DNA of 64,000 nt, taken from Ascarosepion bandense (Eukaryota; Mollusca; Cephalopoda; Sepiida; Sepiidae). Position 1 is the first letter of the stretch. Each line of letters starts with the position of its first letter. Location: positions 1,822,001 through 1,886,000 of the forward strand of contig JBBBDQ010001611.1 of NCBI GenBank assembly GCA_037127315.1. The letters run 5' to 3'. The notes below the pieces were generated by a model that saw nothing but the letters and a program-made list of their open reading frames with translations, did no database searches and was not told the DNA's origin. Shown here piece by piece: positions 9,362 through 20,560 of the stretch. The position numbers were made by a program, and so were the translations under genes.

Positions 9362-10973
9362 AGAGAAAGAGGAAATACATCGGCGATGGGAAAACTATAT
9401 AAAAGATCTTTTTACACGACAAGAGAGAAAAACCGATAATACACAAAGATGAGGACGGACCGGAAATATTATAGACCGGAAGTCGAAGTTGAAAGTGCCA
9501 AGCAAAGCATCTGGACCTAACCGCATTGTAATAGAGTTGCTGATAACCCTGGAAAAATTCGGCATGGATAAAATTACAGAAATTATAAATGAAATTTATA
9601 ATAGTGGTGTAATACCATATGACCTCAGCAAGTCGATCTTCATAGCACTGTCTAAGAGGCCAGGATCAAACTAGTGCAAACTGCACAGAACTATCAGTTT
9701 AATGAGTCATATAACAAAACTGATCGTCCGAATCCTGATGAATAGAGCGAGAAGCCGAATCAAGCCAGAAATAGGCCGAGAACAGTGCGGGTTCGTCAAA
9801 GACACGGGAAGAAGGAATGCCATATTTATGATTAGGATGCTCTCTGAAAGGGCAATACAAATGAAGTAAGACGTATTCCTATGTTTTATCGATTATGCAA
9901 AGGCGTTCAACAAAATACGCCACAAAGAATTGATAGAGATGCTCAAGAGCCTTGACATATTTGGGAATGACATAAGAGTAATCAAGAATCTCTACTGACA
10001 GCAAACCGCCTGCATACGGACAGGTAACGAATTAAGCAGATATACAAAGATAGAAAGGGGCGTAAGACAAGGATGTGTCTTTTCACCGGATTTATTCAAC
10101 TTGTACAGCGAGACTATTCTGAGGACCCTAGATGTTATGCAAGGATTTGTCATCGGAGGCCACATTTTGAACAACATAAGGTACGCAGATGAAACAGTGC
10201 TGATAGCAGACACTGAAAGGTAACTACAAGACCTCCTGCAGAAGGTAGTTGAGGAGAGGGACAAAAAAAAAAGACTACAATTAAACCGCAAAAAAATCGA
10301 ATGCCTGGATATCAGCAAAAAGAGCAGCCCAAAATGCCAAATACAGGTGGGGGATACTAAAATCAAGCAGGTAAAAAAATTTAAATACCTGGGAAGTGTT
10401 ATAACAGAAGACGGAAAGTGCGACACAGAGATCCGAAGGCGAATTGGCATAACAAAGGACGCATTCCAGAAGCTGAGTAGAGTATTAATAGATAGAAAAA
10501 CTTCACTAGAAACAAAGAAAAGAGTACCTGAGTGCTATGTGACATCTGTTCGTCTATATGGCAGTGAATGCTGGACAATATCATTGAAGATGAAGGAAAA
10601 AAATTGAAGCAGCTGAAATGTGGTTCTACAGAAGGATGCTGTGGATATCATGAATCGAGCACGTGAGCAATGATGAAGTTTTGGAAAGGATGGAAATAAA
10701 AAGTAAAATTAATACTGAGTATCAGGAAGAGACAGCTAAAGTTTCTTGGACAAGCAATGAGGAAGGAGGGCTTGGAGAACCTGATACTAACAGGCCAAAT
10801 AGCGGGAAGAAGAGACAGGGGGGAAAAAGCGTGTAAATGGTCTGAGCGGGTGGATGGCAGAACGGGGTTGCGTGATGTATCAGGTGACAGCATAATAAAA
10901 GAAACCAGGATTAGGGAAATGTGGGAGGCCATGATCGCCTAAGTCCTGAAAGGACAAGGCACATAGAAGAAGA
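9362..10973 (+). pseudogene. RTE-like LINE, RT domain to 3' end (copy L2)
   Basis: A 1.6-kb 5'-truncated copy covering most of the reverse transcriptase. Visible in changing frames are 'SGPNRIVIELL' in the fingers, 'GFVKDTGRRNAIFMIRMLSE', motif A 'FIDYAKAFNKIRHKELIE', motif B 'RGVRQGCVFSPDLFNLYSE', motif C 'IRYADETVLIAD', 'KKFKYLGSVITEDGKCDTEI', and the C-terminal region to the AAG tail at 10973. Motif C reads YADE instead of YADD, which alters a catalytic aspartate. There are in-frame stops, for example after 'ERAIQMK' and 'VIKNLY', and frameshifts near 10600 and 10710. The copy is dead. Confidence 0.88.
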
Positions 10974-11139
10974 ATGTAAGTTAAACATAAACTAAAAATT
11001 AAGCGTAAAATTCAGAAGTAAAAACTTAAAGGCTGAACTAATAAAATTATAAGATTTTCAAAAATTAATTATTACTTTAGAAGAAGACTATGTTGATGAA
11101 TAAAGCCGAATTTTGCCTAAAAGTTGTTGTTTTAGTAGT

Positions 11140-11258
11140 AGACTAAGAACTACAATTATACCTACTTAGAACCAAACCCGAAGCAAAAACTAAAATAAAA
11201 GGGCTGAGAAAATACAGACATACAGGCAGATAAGCAGACACAAACACGAACTTCTCGC

Positions 11259-11289
<31 letters not shown>

Positions 11290-11607
11290 TATCGATTTTG
11301 TGCACTATTGTAAAAACTGCAACTTTGAAACTTCTGAATATCGTTTATGTCTATGTCTATGAGTGTATCAAATTTGATTAAAATAGGACCTCTCCTTCTA
11401 TAACCAGATTTTTTCGATCATCGATTTTCGATATTTATTGGGGTTACCTCGACACAAAACCTATCTAAGAACACTCGCAGACGCTTATAGTACAACTGTG
11501 TAAATTTTCAAGAAAATCGGTTTCGAAATCTATAGGTAACGGACACACACACAGACACACACACAGACACACACAGAGACAAAGTTCCATTTATAAATAA
11601 GTTTAGA
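11140..11607 (-). mobile_element. non-autonomous Helitron, 3'-truncated copy H1
   Basis: On the minus strand the element begins at 11607 with the family's 5' end TCTAAACTTATTTATAAATG, preceded by A as expected for Helitron insertion between A and T. It then contains the CA/TG tract, 'ttttcttgaaaatttacac' and 'aatatcgaaaatcgat', and runs to 'gtagttcttagtc' at about 11143. The 3' hairpin and CTAG end are absent. The internal part matches H3 (30298-31091). Confidence 0.75.
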
Positions 11608-11834
11608 TATTTATGTATGCGAGTGAACGAAGATATGTGTGGCTGTCGTATCTATCTTTCTATCAGCATGTTTTCGTATCTGGGGTGGGGGTATTAGTAT
11701 GTGTTTGCGGGCAGATGATGAAATGGAAAGTTAATAGATAGATCTGAAAGCAGGCATTTAACAAGATAGTGTATAGAATACAAGAACATAGAGAAATATT
11801 TGCCATCCGCCCGTGCATTGATTAGTGCTACCAT

Positions 11835-12442
11835 ATCTAGTCCGGTGCTTCTGCTATCCACCTAGGTGTCCTTGACAAAAGCCAACGGAGAATCTATAAT
11901 GTGCTTGATCCCGACTTGGCAGCTCAGATACAGTCATTTTCTCACCGGCCCAATGAGGCTTCCCTCTGCCTCTTCTACAAATGCTTGCACGGCTTCTGCT
12001 CCGATGAACTTAGCTCACTGGTTCCCCCTATATATGAATTTACTCGAGCCACAAGATTAGTAACAAGGTCCCACTTTTTTTTAACTGTGAAACCAATAAA
12101 ATGTAAATGTAAACGTAACTTCTACTCCAGCAGCTTCTTTTCTCTCACTTCACGCGTGTGGAATTTCTTTCTGTTTATTTGCTTCTCCGACAGCTACAGC
12201 CTCCAAGAAGTTAGATGTAAAATCAATAATCATCTCTTATCTCACTAACCTGCATCCTCTCTCTCATGCTCCTTTCTCCGTCCACTCCACTCTCGTCAGT
12301 ATTCTCATCCTTCTCTTACCCACTTGCTGACACCCCCCCATAACCTGTCACTCTTTCTCATAACTTTCCTTCTATGTAACCCCCTGCAAAACAGTGGCAG
12401 TAAAATGCCTTGCTTGGGCGATATGATTATAAAAAGAAGAAA
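11835..12442 (+). pseudogene. CR1/Jockey-like LINE 3' end (copy C2)
   Basis: Same C-terminal protein as C1, open at 11901-12248: 'LDPDLAAQIQSFSHRPNEAS', 'EFTRATRLVTRSHF' and 'SFFSLTSRVWNFFLFICFSD', ending 'INNHLLSH' and a stop. The LWNSLP block has degraded to VWNFFL. The 3' UTR ends 'cttgggcgatatgattat'. At 12447-12486 a 40-bp piece of its own UTR (compare 12328-12372) is repeated after the terminal A-run, as a short local duplication. Confidence 0.8.
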
Positions 12443-12490
12443 AAAGATGACACCCCCTATAACCTGTCACTCTTTCTCATATTTAATAAA

Positions 12491-13690
12491 TCCTTCACAT
12501 GGCCCATTCTCTACTGAAATTCACAAAAATTTGCATTTGTCGATGAAAGTTTTGTAGGGACACATACGCCTTAAGCATTACAAGCAGATCTTAAATATCT
12601 ATATGCAGTTAATGTTTCTATTCGCATGTATATGAGAAGGGTCAACCTACCGAAAAACAACTTGATATGCAAAGCAGTTTTTCTTAAGGTTAAATTAAAA
12701 CAAATTTTTAAGTTCATTAAAAGATATATGTCGACATATTGTCATGGAATTTCTTATTATAACTGTAGTGGATCTCGGGAATGAGGACCGCACAAAGTAA
12801 AGGGACAACAAACTGAATTTGAAAAGAAAAAAGTATATTAAAGAATACAAACTTGAACGCAGGTTAGTAATCTAGGAATACAATTAGTAAGACGGATATA
12901 TACAATGTCTCTGAAGTGAAACCGTAGTAGAATTAGTATGCCCACGTCGGAAGCTGACCGGTGCCGTATAATAATATTCTGCTGAGTGGAGCTCAGAGCT
13001 ACTATGAACTACTGACGCTGTATCTCTCGGTATCTGTCGATATCTGACGTTATCTCGCGGATCTCTCGATGTCTGATGATGACTGACGTCTTGCCTCTAT
13101 GCAGGAGTATATGCATACTTTAGACGAGTCTATTATCGTGGTAAAAGGGGAGACCCCACAGCACTAAGTTGCAAAAATAAATTTCTAATAACTGTATTAC
13201 ATCAAAGAGTCATTCATTGGATAATTTTAGAAGTGGGACAAGTTTTACGCTGGATCAGGTGCGTATATTCTTTTCTGGAAAGGGGGCATTAGAAATGACT
13301 TGAAAATTTTGGGAGATAAGCGCGTTATTAAAGTTAAGTTCATATTTGTTGAACTATGACCTAAATGTCAATATCTGTCCGATGACGATTGAATTACACG
13401 AGCTTTGCAATTCAGGATTTAAACATTGTTAACAAAAAATAGTTTAAAATCATGAATAAAAAAAAGGGTTCAATTCTCCTCATTAGATGAATTTCTAATC
13501 TAAGTAAGTTATTTAAAATCATCAGTCATACGAGAAAATATATTTTTTTATATTTATTGATAATGGGTTTCAGTAGTTAAGAACCCGTTTTTGCGCGCAA
13601 TCGTTAATGTCTTCAGTAAGTTCACTTCAGTTGATTTATGTTAGACTAACTTTAATTAACGTCACACATTCACATGTCTAAATTTTAAAT
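12491..13690. other. mostly unassigned; weak LTR-like candidate inside
   Basis: Within this block 12764-13201 starts TGTAGTGG and ends TGTATTACA, giving short TG...CA inverted termini of LTR style. No target-site duplication, primer-binding site or second LTR was found, so the call is weak. The section around 13010-13090 has a 'tatctcncggtatctg'-like internal repetition. The rest is unassigned. Confidence 0.25.
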
Positions 13691-13691
13691 T

Positions 13692-13950
13692 TATCATCAT
13701 CTCACCCCTTTTACACCCAATGGTGGGTAGGGCAGCAACTTTCTGTTACTGTAACAAACTGTTTTTTATGAGGCAGGGTTGTTAGTCCTGCGCCCAAACC
13801 TGGAGGACCGGTGGACAATTTTTGGTCCTTACATTTACAGTACCTGGTATTCCCAAGCGGTCACTCATCTAAGTACTGACCAGACTCGATGTTGCTTAAC
13901 TTCAGTGATCGGACGAGAATCGGTGTATACAACGCGATATAGCCGTAGAC
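13692..13950 (-). repeat. 5S-rRNA-derived SINE, copy 2
   Basis: The minus strand at 13839-13950 begins 'GTCTACGGCTATATCGCG', the canonical 5' end of 5S rRNA. It continues through a conserved box C (GATGAGTGACCGCTTGGG then AATACC) to 'ACCAGGTACTG'. The body contains 'accggtcctccaggtttggg' and 'caaccctgcctcataaaa' on the minus strand and ends in GATGATGA. It is closer to real 5S than copy 1 and retains a plausible polymerase III promoter. Confidence 0.8.
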
Positions 13951-14288
13951 ATGTTGCATGCTTAAGTGTAAGATATTCTTAACATTTATTCTTCACTGTA
14001 AAAAAGACAAGCAATAAATTCTATTAAAATATATTGTTTACCACGAGGTCTTCCAGATTTAAAGTAAATTAAAAGAATTATTAAACCGTTGAAAATTTTA
14101 AAATTAGTTATGCAATATACGTCAGTACCAGCAGTCGTTCGGCTAAGAGAGAAAGAGAAGATATGATGATTTTATTGATGATTTGCTAAGAGGGTTGACC
14201 TCTACGGTTAAAAGATGGGCGTGACTTATGATACATTCTTTCTACTCGACAACTGCGTACCATTAGGTACCTTACTAATCTAAGTTTG

Positions 14289-14548
14289 TGTTATGATGAA
14301 GCACACCTATTCTATAGTGAATAGACTCTTCCACCTAATTTAAGTAGGAGTAATAAGAAGAACGAGGGTCAGTGGATTTTGGACGATAGTAGTCGACCGT
14401 TAGTCGAATACGAAAGTAGTCAGCGACGTGGCAAGATTACACTGCATAATACATATTATATTAAGTTCCTAACGTTTAGTACGTCGAACCTATTAGAACC
14501 GACTTTAGCACAAATACTAACCTCCACTGCGAAAATAACTCCACAACA
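14289..14548. repeat. solo-LTR-like element, copy 1
   Basis: Starts TGTTATGATGAAGCACACC and ends CTCCACAACA, giving TGTT...AACA inverted termini. The flanking 5 bp are 'gtttg' and 'gtttt', a near-matching short duplication. A diverged relative with the same start, the 'agttcctaac' block and the same end lies at 23080-23393. No internal retrotransposon genes are present, so a solo LTR is the simplest reading. A MITE is the alternative. Confidence 0.5.
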
Positions 14549-15200
14549 GTTTTTTAAATACGAAGGAAGTTACTTGGCCCTATTTGCATAGGGTGCCTGC
14601 TCTTTCGACAAAGTTCATCTTCAAATTTATTCCTGGTGACTTTGCAAATTTAACTGATTCTTTCTTTACTTTTGCTCTATCGCCGTTATATACTTGAAGT
14701 TCTCTTGATTGTAAATTTAGACCAAAAGTTGTATTTCTGATAAATGGAAACTTTAGCACAAAAAAAACAAAAAAAAATAAAATAAAAACGGGAAGTCATT
14801 CTCAGGTTGCTATTGTTAGCTTAATGATGTGCTCTTCTGCCAAGCAATTATTCTCCATTTAATACAACTGGTCGAAATTGTTTGCATTTTTCCGTTGTAC
14901 AAGAACTTTTTGTCCAGAAACCATCAATCTACGCATGCCAGCTAATCAAGGAACGTAAGATGGCAGATATTATGAAAATATCTGCTCCCGGCAATTCTAC
15001 AAATTGTAAAGAGAAGTGAACAAATAGGTCTGCGATAGTGGGGGGTTTTTTAGGATGAGAAAACCAAAATATTTCGATTGAAATGAGCTTTTTTTCTTAT
15101 TCCTGTCGACGAGAAAGTCTTCAACATATAATAAATTTTATGTATATGCTAACAATATATTATGTACTAATATGTTTAAAAAAGAAACAGAAAATTATTA
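14549..15200. other. unassigned sequence
   Basis: No recognisable gene or repeat; contains an A-rich tract at about 14758-14790. Confidence 0.5.
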
Positions 15201-15204
15201 AACA

Positions 15205-15210
<6 letters not shown>

Positions 15211-15251
<41 letters not shown>

Positions 15252-15517
15252 CACACACATACACACACACACATATTTGTTTGTGAATTTCATTCGTGTA
15301 AAATCTTCTGTACAATAAAGAAGGAAGCTGATGATGGTTCGCCTGAAATAGGCCTAGACTTCCGATTTACCATGGAATAACGTGTCTGTCTTAATTTTTC
15401 TTATATTTCCTCTATATGTATTTATATACATATATATTTAGAGTTCTCTTAGAGAGTTATCCTACCACATTATGTACAGGATACTCCTTTAGATTCTTCT
15501 ATATCTACACTGCATGT

Positions 15518-15550
<33 letters not shown>
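15211..15550 (+). repeat. dispersed repeat B, copy 1, between (CA)n and (TA)n
   Basis: A CA array (15211-15275) is followed by a unit of about 245 bp (15276-15520) and a TA array (15521-15550). The unit recurs in reverse orientation at 47322-47570 over its full length. It contains CTGATGA (15328-15334), a GG-TTCG-CC mini-hairpin and GAAAT (15345-15349), a hammerhead-like motif order. No coding potential is seen. Confidence 0.75.
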
Positions 15551-15552
<2 letters not shown>

Positions 15553-15679
15553 TATCAAGCCCTTTCTTATACAATTTTTGTTAAAAACGATTGAATACGT
15601 AATGCTGTTAAGTTCTTTTGATTTTAATCATTTATTTTAGGTTTAGTAACTATTTTTACATGCTTTGTTTTCAACATGG

Positions 15680-15956
15680 GACATGGCAGTTAGTTAAGTG
15701 CCATACGTGATACACGATTTGGGCGATCATGTCTCGAAAGAGACATAACTGACTGGGCAGAATATTATCCATCAGTAGGTTGCTATTACTTTCTGCGGTA
15801 GACTGGTTGCCAGCCAAGGCTATAGAACCCAATTTGTCTTATTATTTAGCCCATAACTAGAGGGAAGTGACGGATTAATACTTTTCCCAAGGGTATTTGT
15901 GCGTAAGTGAATGCAACTAATTCAAGTGGAATTCGAACTGGGCACCCCGATTTCTC
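15680..15956 (-). repeat. SINE family S, copy 3
   Basis: Minus-oriented. Starts at the 3' end 'gttaagtgccatacgtgat', retains the CATGTCTC hairpin arm, 'tttctgcggtagactggttg' and the box-B region 'tggaattcgaactgg'. It stops before box A, where the sequence switches to 'atatttgttgtcttc', shared with about 19245. Confidence 0.85.
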
Positions 15957-16729
15957 ATGATATTTGTTGTCTTCAAAAAATGGACCCGTATTTGTCGTAA
16001 AACAGGTTTTTTCTTAAGCATTTTTAGTCACTACTTCTGACCAACATCGACTGGCTTCTTTGATGGAGCAGAACTTGGTAAATATCTATTACTGTAGATA
16101 GTTGTATGAGAAATGAAACTAATAAAAGTGAAAGATATAATTAACTGGGGTGTGTACTCTCATTAAACTCTTTTGTTTGGCAATGGCACGAACGAATAGG
16201 AAACTATGAATGATTCTTTCTTTCATTCCTCCTCTTCTGGTTCCGGAGATAACAACCTTATCACATCACAATATGGCCTTTTCTATAACCGTCAACCGAA
16301 CGAGAAAGATTTTCATGCTTACTTGATTGGAACTTTCAATTCAACATGAGAGTACGTATTTATATGACTCTTTCATGTTTTATCTGGTCGTAAAATTCTA
16401 AGAAACTTGTTAGAAAGCATAGCGCTTCTGTGTAATCCATGAAAAATAGTGATAGCAAATTATATTCAAATTAAACTCTTTCTAGCTAGGTATTTTTTTA
16501 TTAGTTTACCGTAGATAAAGCCACTAAGATGCAAGAGGCTGTGAAATAGAATGAAAAGACTTTAGAAAGAACTAAAAAACAAATCCTAAGCAGGAAAGAA
16601 ATAAACCTCTACAAAACATAAGAGATGAGTATGAACAGGATGATAGGCGAATCTATTTACTCCCATTGACGAACCTATCTACACTTATTATGTGGTAGAT
16701 ACCTACAGGATGTTTCTGTTTTTATTTAA
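15957..16729. other. unassigned sequence
   Basis: No recognisable gene or repeat family apart from the short 'atatttgttgtctt' stretch shared with 19245. Confidence 0.5.
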
Positions 16730-16995
16730 ATTTTACATCGTTCGCACTGTTTTCCCCATCTTCATCGCCACATTCACGACGTTTCGGCAGTTGTTTAATC
16801 TGGTTTTCTTCGGGTGATATAACTTAGAATTTAGAACTGAACCCTTTATTTAATCTACGTGAGTCTATTGTTCTAATTCTACGAGTCATGCATTTTTTAA
16901 AATAGTTCAATTTCCGTTACTTCCCTTTAATAACTCTTAGAATTTGTGCCTCTGCTGTGACCAGGTATTGAAGTTACAATTATTTAGGTCAAGTC
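16730..16995 (+). repeat. dispersed repeat A, copy 1
   Basis: About 265 bp resembling 33150-33415: shared 'cattcacgacgtttcggc', 'gaactgaaccctttattt' and 'ctctgctgtgaccaggtatt'. On the minus strand the conserved block reads CCGAAACGTCGTGAATG. Partial copies lie at 24475-24560 and, inverted, 26250-26345. Class unknown. Confidence 0.65.
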
Positions 16996-17221
16996 ACTTA
17001 GATCAAGTCAATTAGGATTACTCAACCAACGTTATTATTCATTTGACTATGTGGCAATAATGATGAGGACCACAGTTCGAACAATGTAAATCGTGTGTAA
17101 AGTTACAATAGTTTATCTCATAAATATAAAACAAATATTCCTGTGATTGTTTTTCTCAAAAATAGGCAAATTTAAGAAGGAACACTCATCTAAAATAAAA
17201 CAAATGAATTTAGATGCCAAG

Positions 17222-17425
17222 GAATCGTTGTGACAGAGAATAGAAAGGGCGACACTAAGATCTAAAGACGCATTTGAATGGCCAAGGACGCATTTCAAAA
17301 AGCTAGCCAAAGTAATGCAGGACAGGAAAATTTCATAGGATCCAAAGAAATGAGTGCTGGATTACTATGTGATCTATGTCTTTCTGTATGGCAGCGAATG
17401 TTGAACGATCTCTTCAAGAATAAGG
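17222..17425 (+). pseudogene. RTE-like LINE fragment (copy L3)
   Basis: A 200-bp internal fragment equivalent to the 'DTEIRRRIGMAKDAFQKLS' to 'LQYGSECWTISS' part of the LINE protein. Here 'MAKDAFQKASQSNAGQENFI' is followed by scrambled frames. It is truncated at both ends and heavily decayed. Confidence 0.7.
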
Positions 17426-17499
17426 GAAGTGTTCAATTACTGTTTCCTCACCCGTTTTCTCAAACTCAACAAGTATTTTATGCGTTTCATTCATTCACA

Positions 17500-17679
17500 C
17501 TACCGGCCATAATTATTAGGAAACTCCAGTTTTTTTAAAGAAATGATCTATTTCCTACTATTTTTAGTATTTATTGCCAAGTGGATAATTCTAAATGAAA
17601 ATAGAATGGTTCATTGTTCTTATTTCTTTGCAAAATTTTACAAGGCCAATACCGACAATTTACCCATCACACTCTGTAG

Positions 17680-17690
<11 letters not shown>
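17500..17690 (+). mobile_element. MITE-like element E, copy 1
   Basis: Left end ACACTACCGGCCATAATTAT, right end CGACAATTTACCCATCACAC then CTGTAG, about 190 bp. The same unit in reverse is at 18779-18966. The left end equals the terminal repeat of MITE M (17727). The right end resembles 'acagggtgcgatggatgaat' beside the Tc1-like fossil at 22488. The two ends therefore come from different families, suggesting a chimeric element. Confidence 0.65.
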
Positions 17691-17726
<36 letters not shown>

Positions 17727-17728
<2 letters not shown>

Positions 17729-18124
17729 TACTGGTCATAATTATTAGGAAACTCCAGTTTTTTAAAGAAAGTATGTATTTCCTACTATTTTTAGTATTTA
17801 TTGCCAAGTGAATAATTCTAAATGAAAATAAAATGGTTCTTTTGTTATTATTACTTTGCAAAATATTACAAGGCACGAAGCAAGTATGAACTCATCCAAA
17901 TCACCCTAAATTTTCTTCATTCTTTCATTGATGAAACTGCAATATAAGTAATTATTAAATATTTATAAATTCATTTGATGCACATGTTATTGTGCAGTAT
18001 TAACAAAAGAACCATTCTATTTTCATTTACAATTATTCACTTGGCAATAAATACTAAAAAATAGTATGAAATACTTCATTTTTTTAAACACCAGGGTGGT
18101 CTAATAATTATGGCTGGTAGTGTA
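17727..18124. mobile_element. MITE M, complete copy with long inverted termini
   Basis: An element of about 398 bp. The first roughly 120 bp ('actactggtcataattatta' through 'tttattgccaagtgaataat' to 'aaaatggttc') are inverted at the right end ('gaaccattctattttcattt' to 'taattatggctggtagtgta'). It is bordered by (TA)n on the left. Long TIRs and no ORF indicate a non-autonomous DNA transposon, probably Tc1/mariner-related from the terminal sequence and TA context. Confidence 0.75.
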
Positions 18125-18430
18125 TATTCTCCACAAAAACAGAGACTACAACCATATAGCTATGATTAATATGCTAGTCTGGCTGACTTTTACTTAATTT
18201 AAAGAGTTCAATCTTGAAAAATGTCATTTGTATAGCCATATTCAAGGATAGTTTAACTCTTCTTGTTCTTTTGTCTTTAAACAGTAAAAAAGAGAAATAG
18301 TCCAAATCTCTAGGATTTTTTCTCATCCAGCGCATTGTGATTACATGAAGACAAATAGGATAAGTAGTTCCTCCTAATGTCTGCGGAAGCCACGTAATTT
18401 GTTAGCACCTATCTGCATAAATTTTTTTTT

Positions 18431-18728
18431 TTTTTTTGTTAATACTGCACAATAACATGTGCATCAAATAAATTTATAAATATTTAATAATTACCTATAT
18501 TGCAGTTTCATCAATGAAAGAATGAAGAAAATTTAAGGTGAGTCGGACGAGTTCATCTTTACTTCCTTGCCTTGGAAAATTTTGCAAAATTATAATTACA
18601 AAAAAAATTCTATTTTTATTTAGAATTATCCACTTGGAAATAAATATTAAAAATAGTATTTATTGGCAAGTGGATAATTCCATCATTTTTCAAAACACTG
18701 GGGTGGCCTAATAATTATGCCCGGTAGT

Positions 18729-18731
<3 letters not shown>
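18431..18731 (-). mobile_element. MITE M, partial inverted copy
   Basis: Reverse complement of the central and left part of M1: 'aatactgcacaataacatgt', 'gcagtttcatcaatgaaaga' and terminal 'taattatgcccggtagtgta'. It contains an internal duplication of the 'ttattggcaagtggataatt' block near 18655-18680 and ends beside a (CA)n array. Confidence 0.7.
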
Positions 18732-18780
<49 letters not shown>

Positions 18781-18966
18781 GAAATCTATAGGGCGCGATG
18801 GGTAAATTGTCGCTATTTGCTTGTAAAATTTTGCAAAGTAATAATAACAAAAGAACCATTCTATTTTCATTTAGAATTATCCACTTGGCAATAAATACTA
18901 AAAATAGTATAAAATACATCATTTTTTAAAACACTGGGGTGGCCTAATAATTATGGCTGGTAGTTT
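18732..18966 (-). mobile_element. (CA)n/(TA)n tract and MITE-like element E, copy 2 (inverted)
   Basis: A CA array (18732-18762) and TA array lead into 18779-18966, the reverse complement of 17500-17690. It begins 'ctatagggcgcgatgggtaa' and ends 'taattatggctggtagttta'. Confidence 0.7.
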
Positions 18967-19786
18967 ACATCTTTTTCGATTTTTCTACCTTGTAAGTGTT
19001 AAATTCTAAAAGCGGCACATCTTCCTGATATGATCCAGTAAATTTAACAGCCTCATTCTGAATAAACATTGTTGTTATATAGATTATTTACAACTGGTCT
19101 AATTTCATCATTACTTTGTTGTTGCAATGTTTGAGCTACTGGGATCTTTCCACCTTTTTCAAGTATCTGTCGCCCCCGGCTAACCTTCAAGGAATTTCCA
19201 GCTAAACCATTTATCCAATCTACGGCAAGGGATTGTTCTTATCCCGTTTCTCATAATATTTGTTGTCTTAAATAAAATAAATTTAAATATGAGTTTCAGA
19301 AATTCCATGACTGTTACCCGGATCAATAAACACCTGAAGAAGTTCAAAGGTCACAAAGGCTGAAATGCTGCAATAGTAAAATTAAAAATGAAGATTGTAA
19401 ATAATAGAAATCTTTTCTTCTCAATTCTAATTATCCTTAAGACTTGTTCATTTAATTATTTAATTTAATTATTTAATTTAATTATCCTTAAGACTTGTTC
19501 ATTTGGCCCATATTCTGACTATGTTATTTGTCGCCCTTACAATGGAAAATCATGCTTCTCTGAGACATGATACGTAAGAAACAGAAATAAAAAAAGAAAA
19601 ACCTTCCTAAACGTTCGTTTCCGAAGTCAAAATATAGAGATGATGAAAAAAGATATTAAATATCAGTGAATATAGTGTATCAGTGAGCTAAACGTAAACT
19701 GGCGCAAGGTCTCAAGTGTGGAGTGCCACAGATTGCGATGTAATTCATTTCAATGGTATTTCATATGTTAAATAATAAATAAATCC
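18967..19786. other. unassigned sequence
   Basis: No gene recognised. A short local duplication 'taatttaattatttaattta' lies at about 19452-19490, with 'atccttaagacttgttcatt' occurring on both sides of it (19431 and 19483). Confidence 0.5.
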
Positions 19787-20014
19787 AACAGAGAATCTGT
19801 AATATGATCGATCCTGATTTGGCAGCTCAGATACAGTCACTTTCTCACCGACAAAATGTGGCTTCTCTGTCTCCGATGAACTTAGCTCACTGGTGCCCGC
19901 TATATATAAATTTACTCTAGCCACAAGATTAGCAACTACGTCACACCATTTTAATGTGAAGCCAATAAAATGTAAACGTAAATTCTACTCCATCAGTTTC
20001 TTTTCTCGCACTTT
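19787..20014 (+). pseudogene. CR1/Jockey-like LINE fragment (copy C3)
   Basis: Matches C2 from 'caacagagaatctgtaatat' through 'tcactttctcaccgacaaaa' and 'ccagtttcttttctcgcact'-like sequence. It has a deletion near 19875 and an abrupt end at 20014, inside the coding part and before the 3' UTR. It is truncated at both ends. Confidence 0.75.
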
Positions 20015-20100
20015 TGATTCGAACCTGCGACCCCTATCTACATAGGAGAATCTACCATTTGATCAGGCAACATTTTAGACCGAAAATTTGAAAATTAGGT
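20015..20100 (-). repeat. tRNA-like sequence, probably a SINE head
   Basis: The minus strand at about 20023-20085 reads 'TGATCAAATGGTAGATTC', then 'AGATAGGGGTCGCAGG' and 'GGTTCGAATC'. This gives a D-arm-like box A, a plausible anticodon arm and a good box B. No clear acceptor-stem pairing was found, and a second box B ('ggttcgaatcctgcc') lies at 20098 on the other strand. I read it as SINE debris, not a functional tRNA gene. Confidence 0.5.
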
Positions 20101-20159
20101 TCGAATCCTGCCGAATGACACACATTTTCGTTATAAACATTCATCGTAAAATAATCAGG

Positions 20160-20285
20160 CAGTAGATATATATATAATACTGCTTAATTAAAAACACAAT
20201 ATCTACTTAAATACGAGTATCGATAAAAAATAATGTTCAAACAATTCATTTCAAATTGTCGGTTGTTTATAACCAATTTTTATAA

Positions 20286-20330
<45 letters not shown>

Positions 20331-20560
20331 CACTAAAACATTTATATATGTATATACACAAATGTTTTACCGATCTTTAAAAAAAATACAAGGACTGAAT
20401 TCATGTAGTGCAATAGATTTGTTAGTATCTATGTGAGTGTGTATGCATATGTGTTGTGTGTGTGTCACTGTGCGTGTGTTTTATGTGTGTATGTGCGTAT
20501 TGTGTGTATCTGTGTGTGTGTGTGTGCCTGTGTGTGTGAGTGCGTGTTAATCACACACCA
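20160..20560. repeat. (TA)n and degenerate (TG)n microsatellites
   Basis: A TA array lies at 20292-20323 and an interrupted TG-rich tract at about 20425-20545. No gene is visible. Confidence 0.8.

Noticed and set aside
12764..13201. LTR retrotransposon
   Set aside because: Only the TGTA...TACA termini support it. There is no partner LTR, no primer-binding site I can justify and no pol genes. It is mentioned as a weak candidate only.
13839..13950. Functional 5S rRNA gene
   Set aside because: Substitutions occur throughout, and the sequence continues into a SINE body shared with 812-1089 instead of a terminator and spacer.
20015..20100. Functional tRNA gene
   Set aside because: Box A- and B-like elements are present, but no acceptor stem or consistent cloverleaf could be drawn, and it is embedded in repeat debris.
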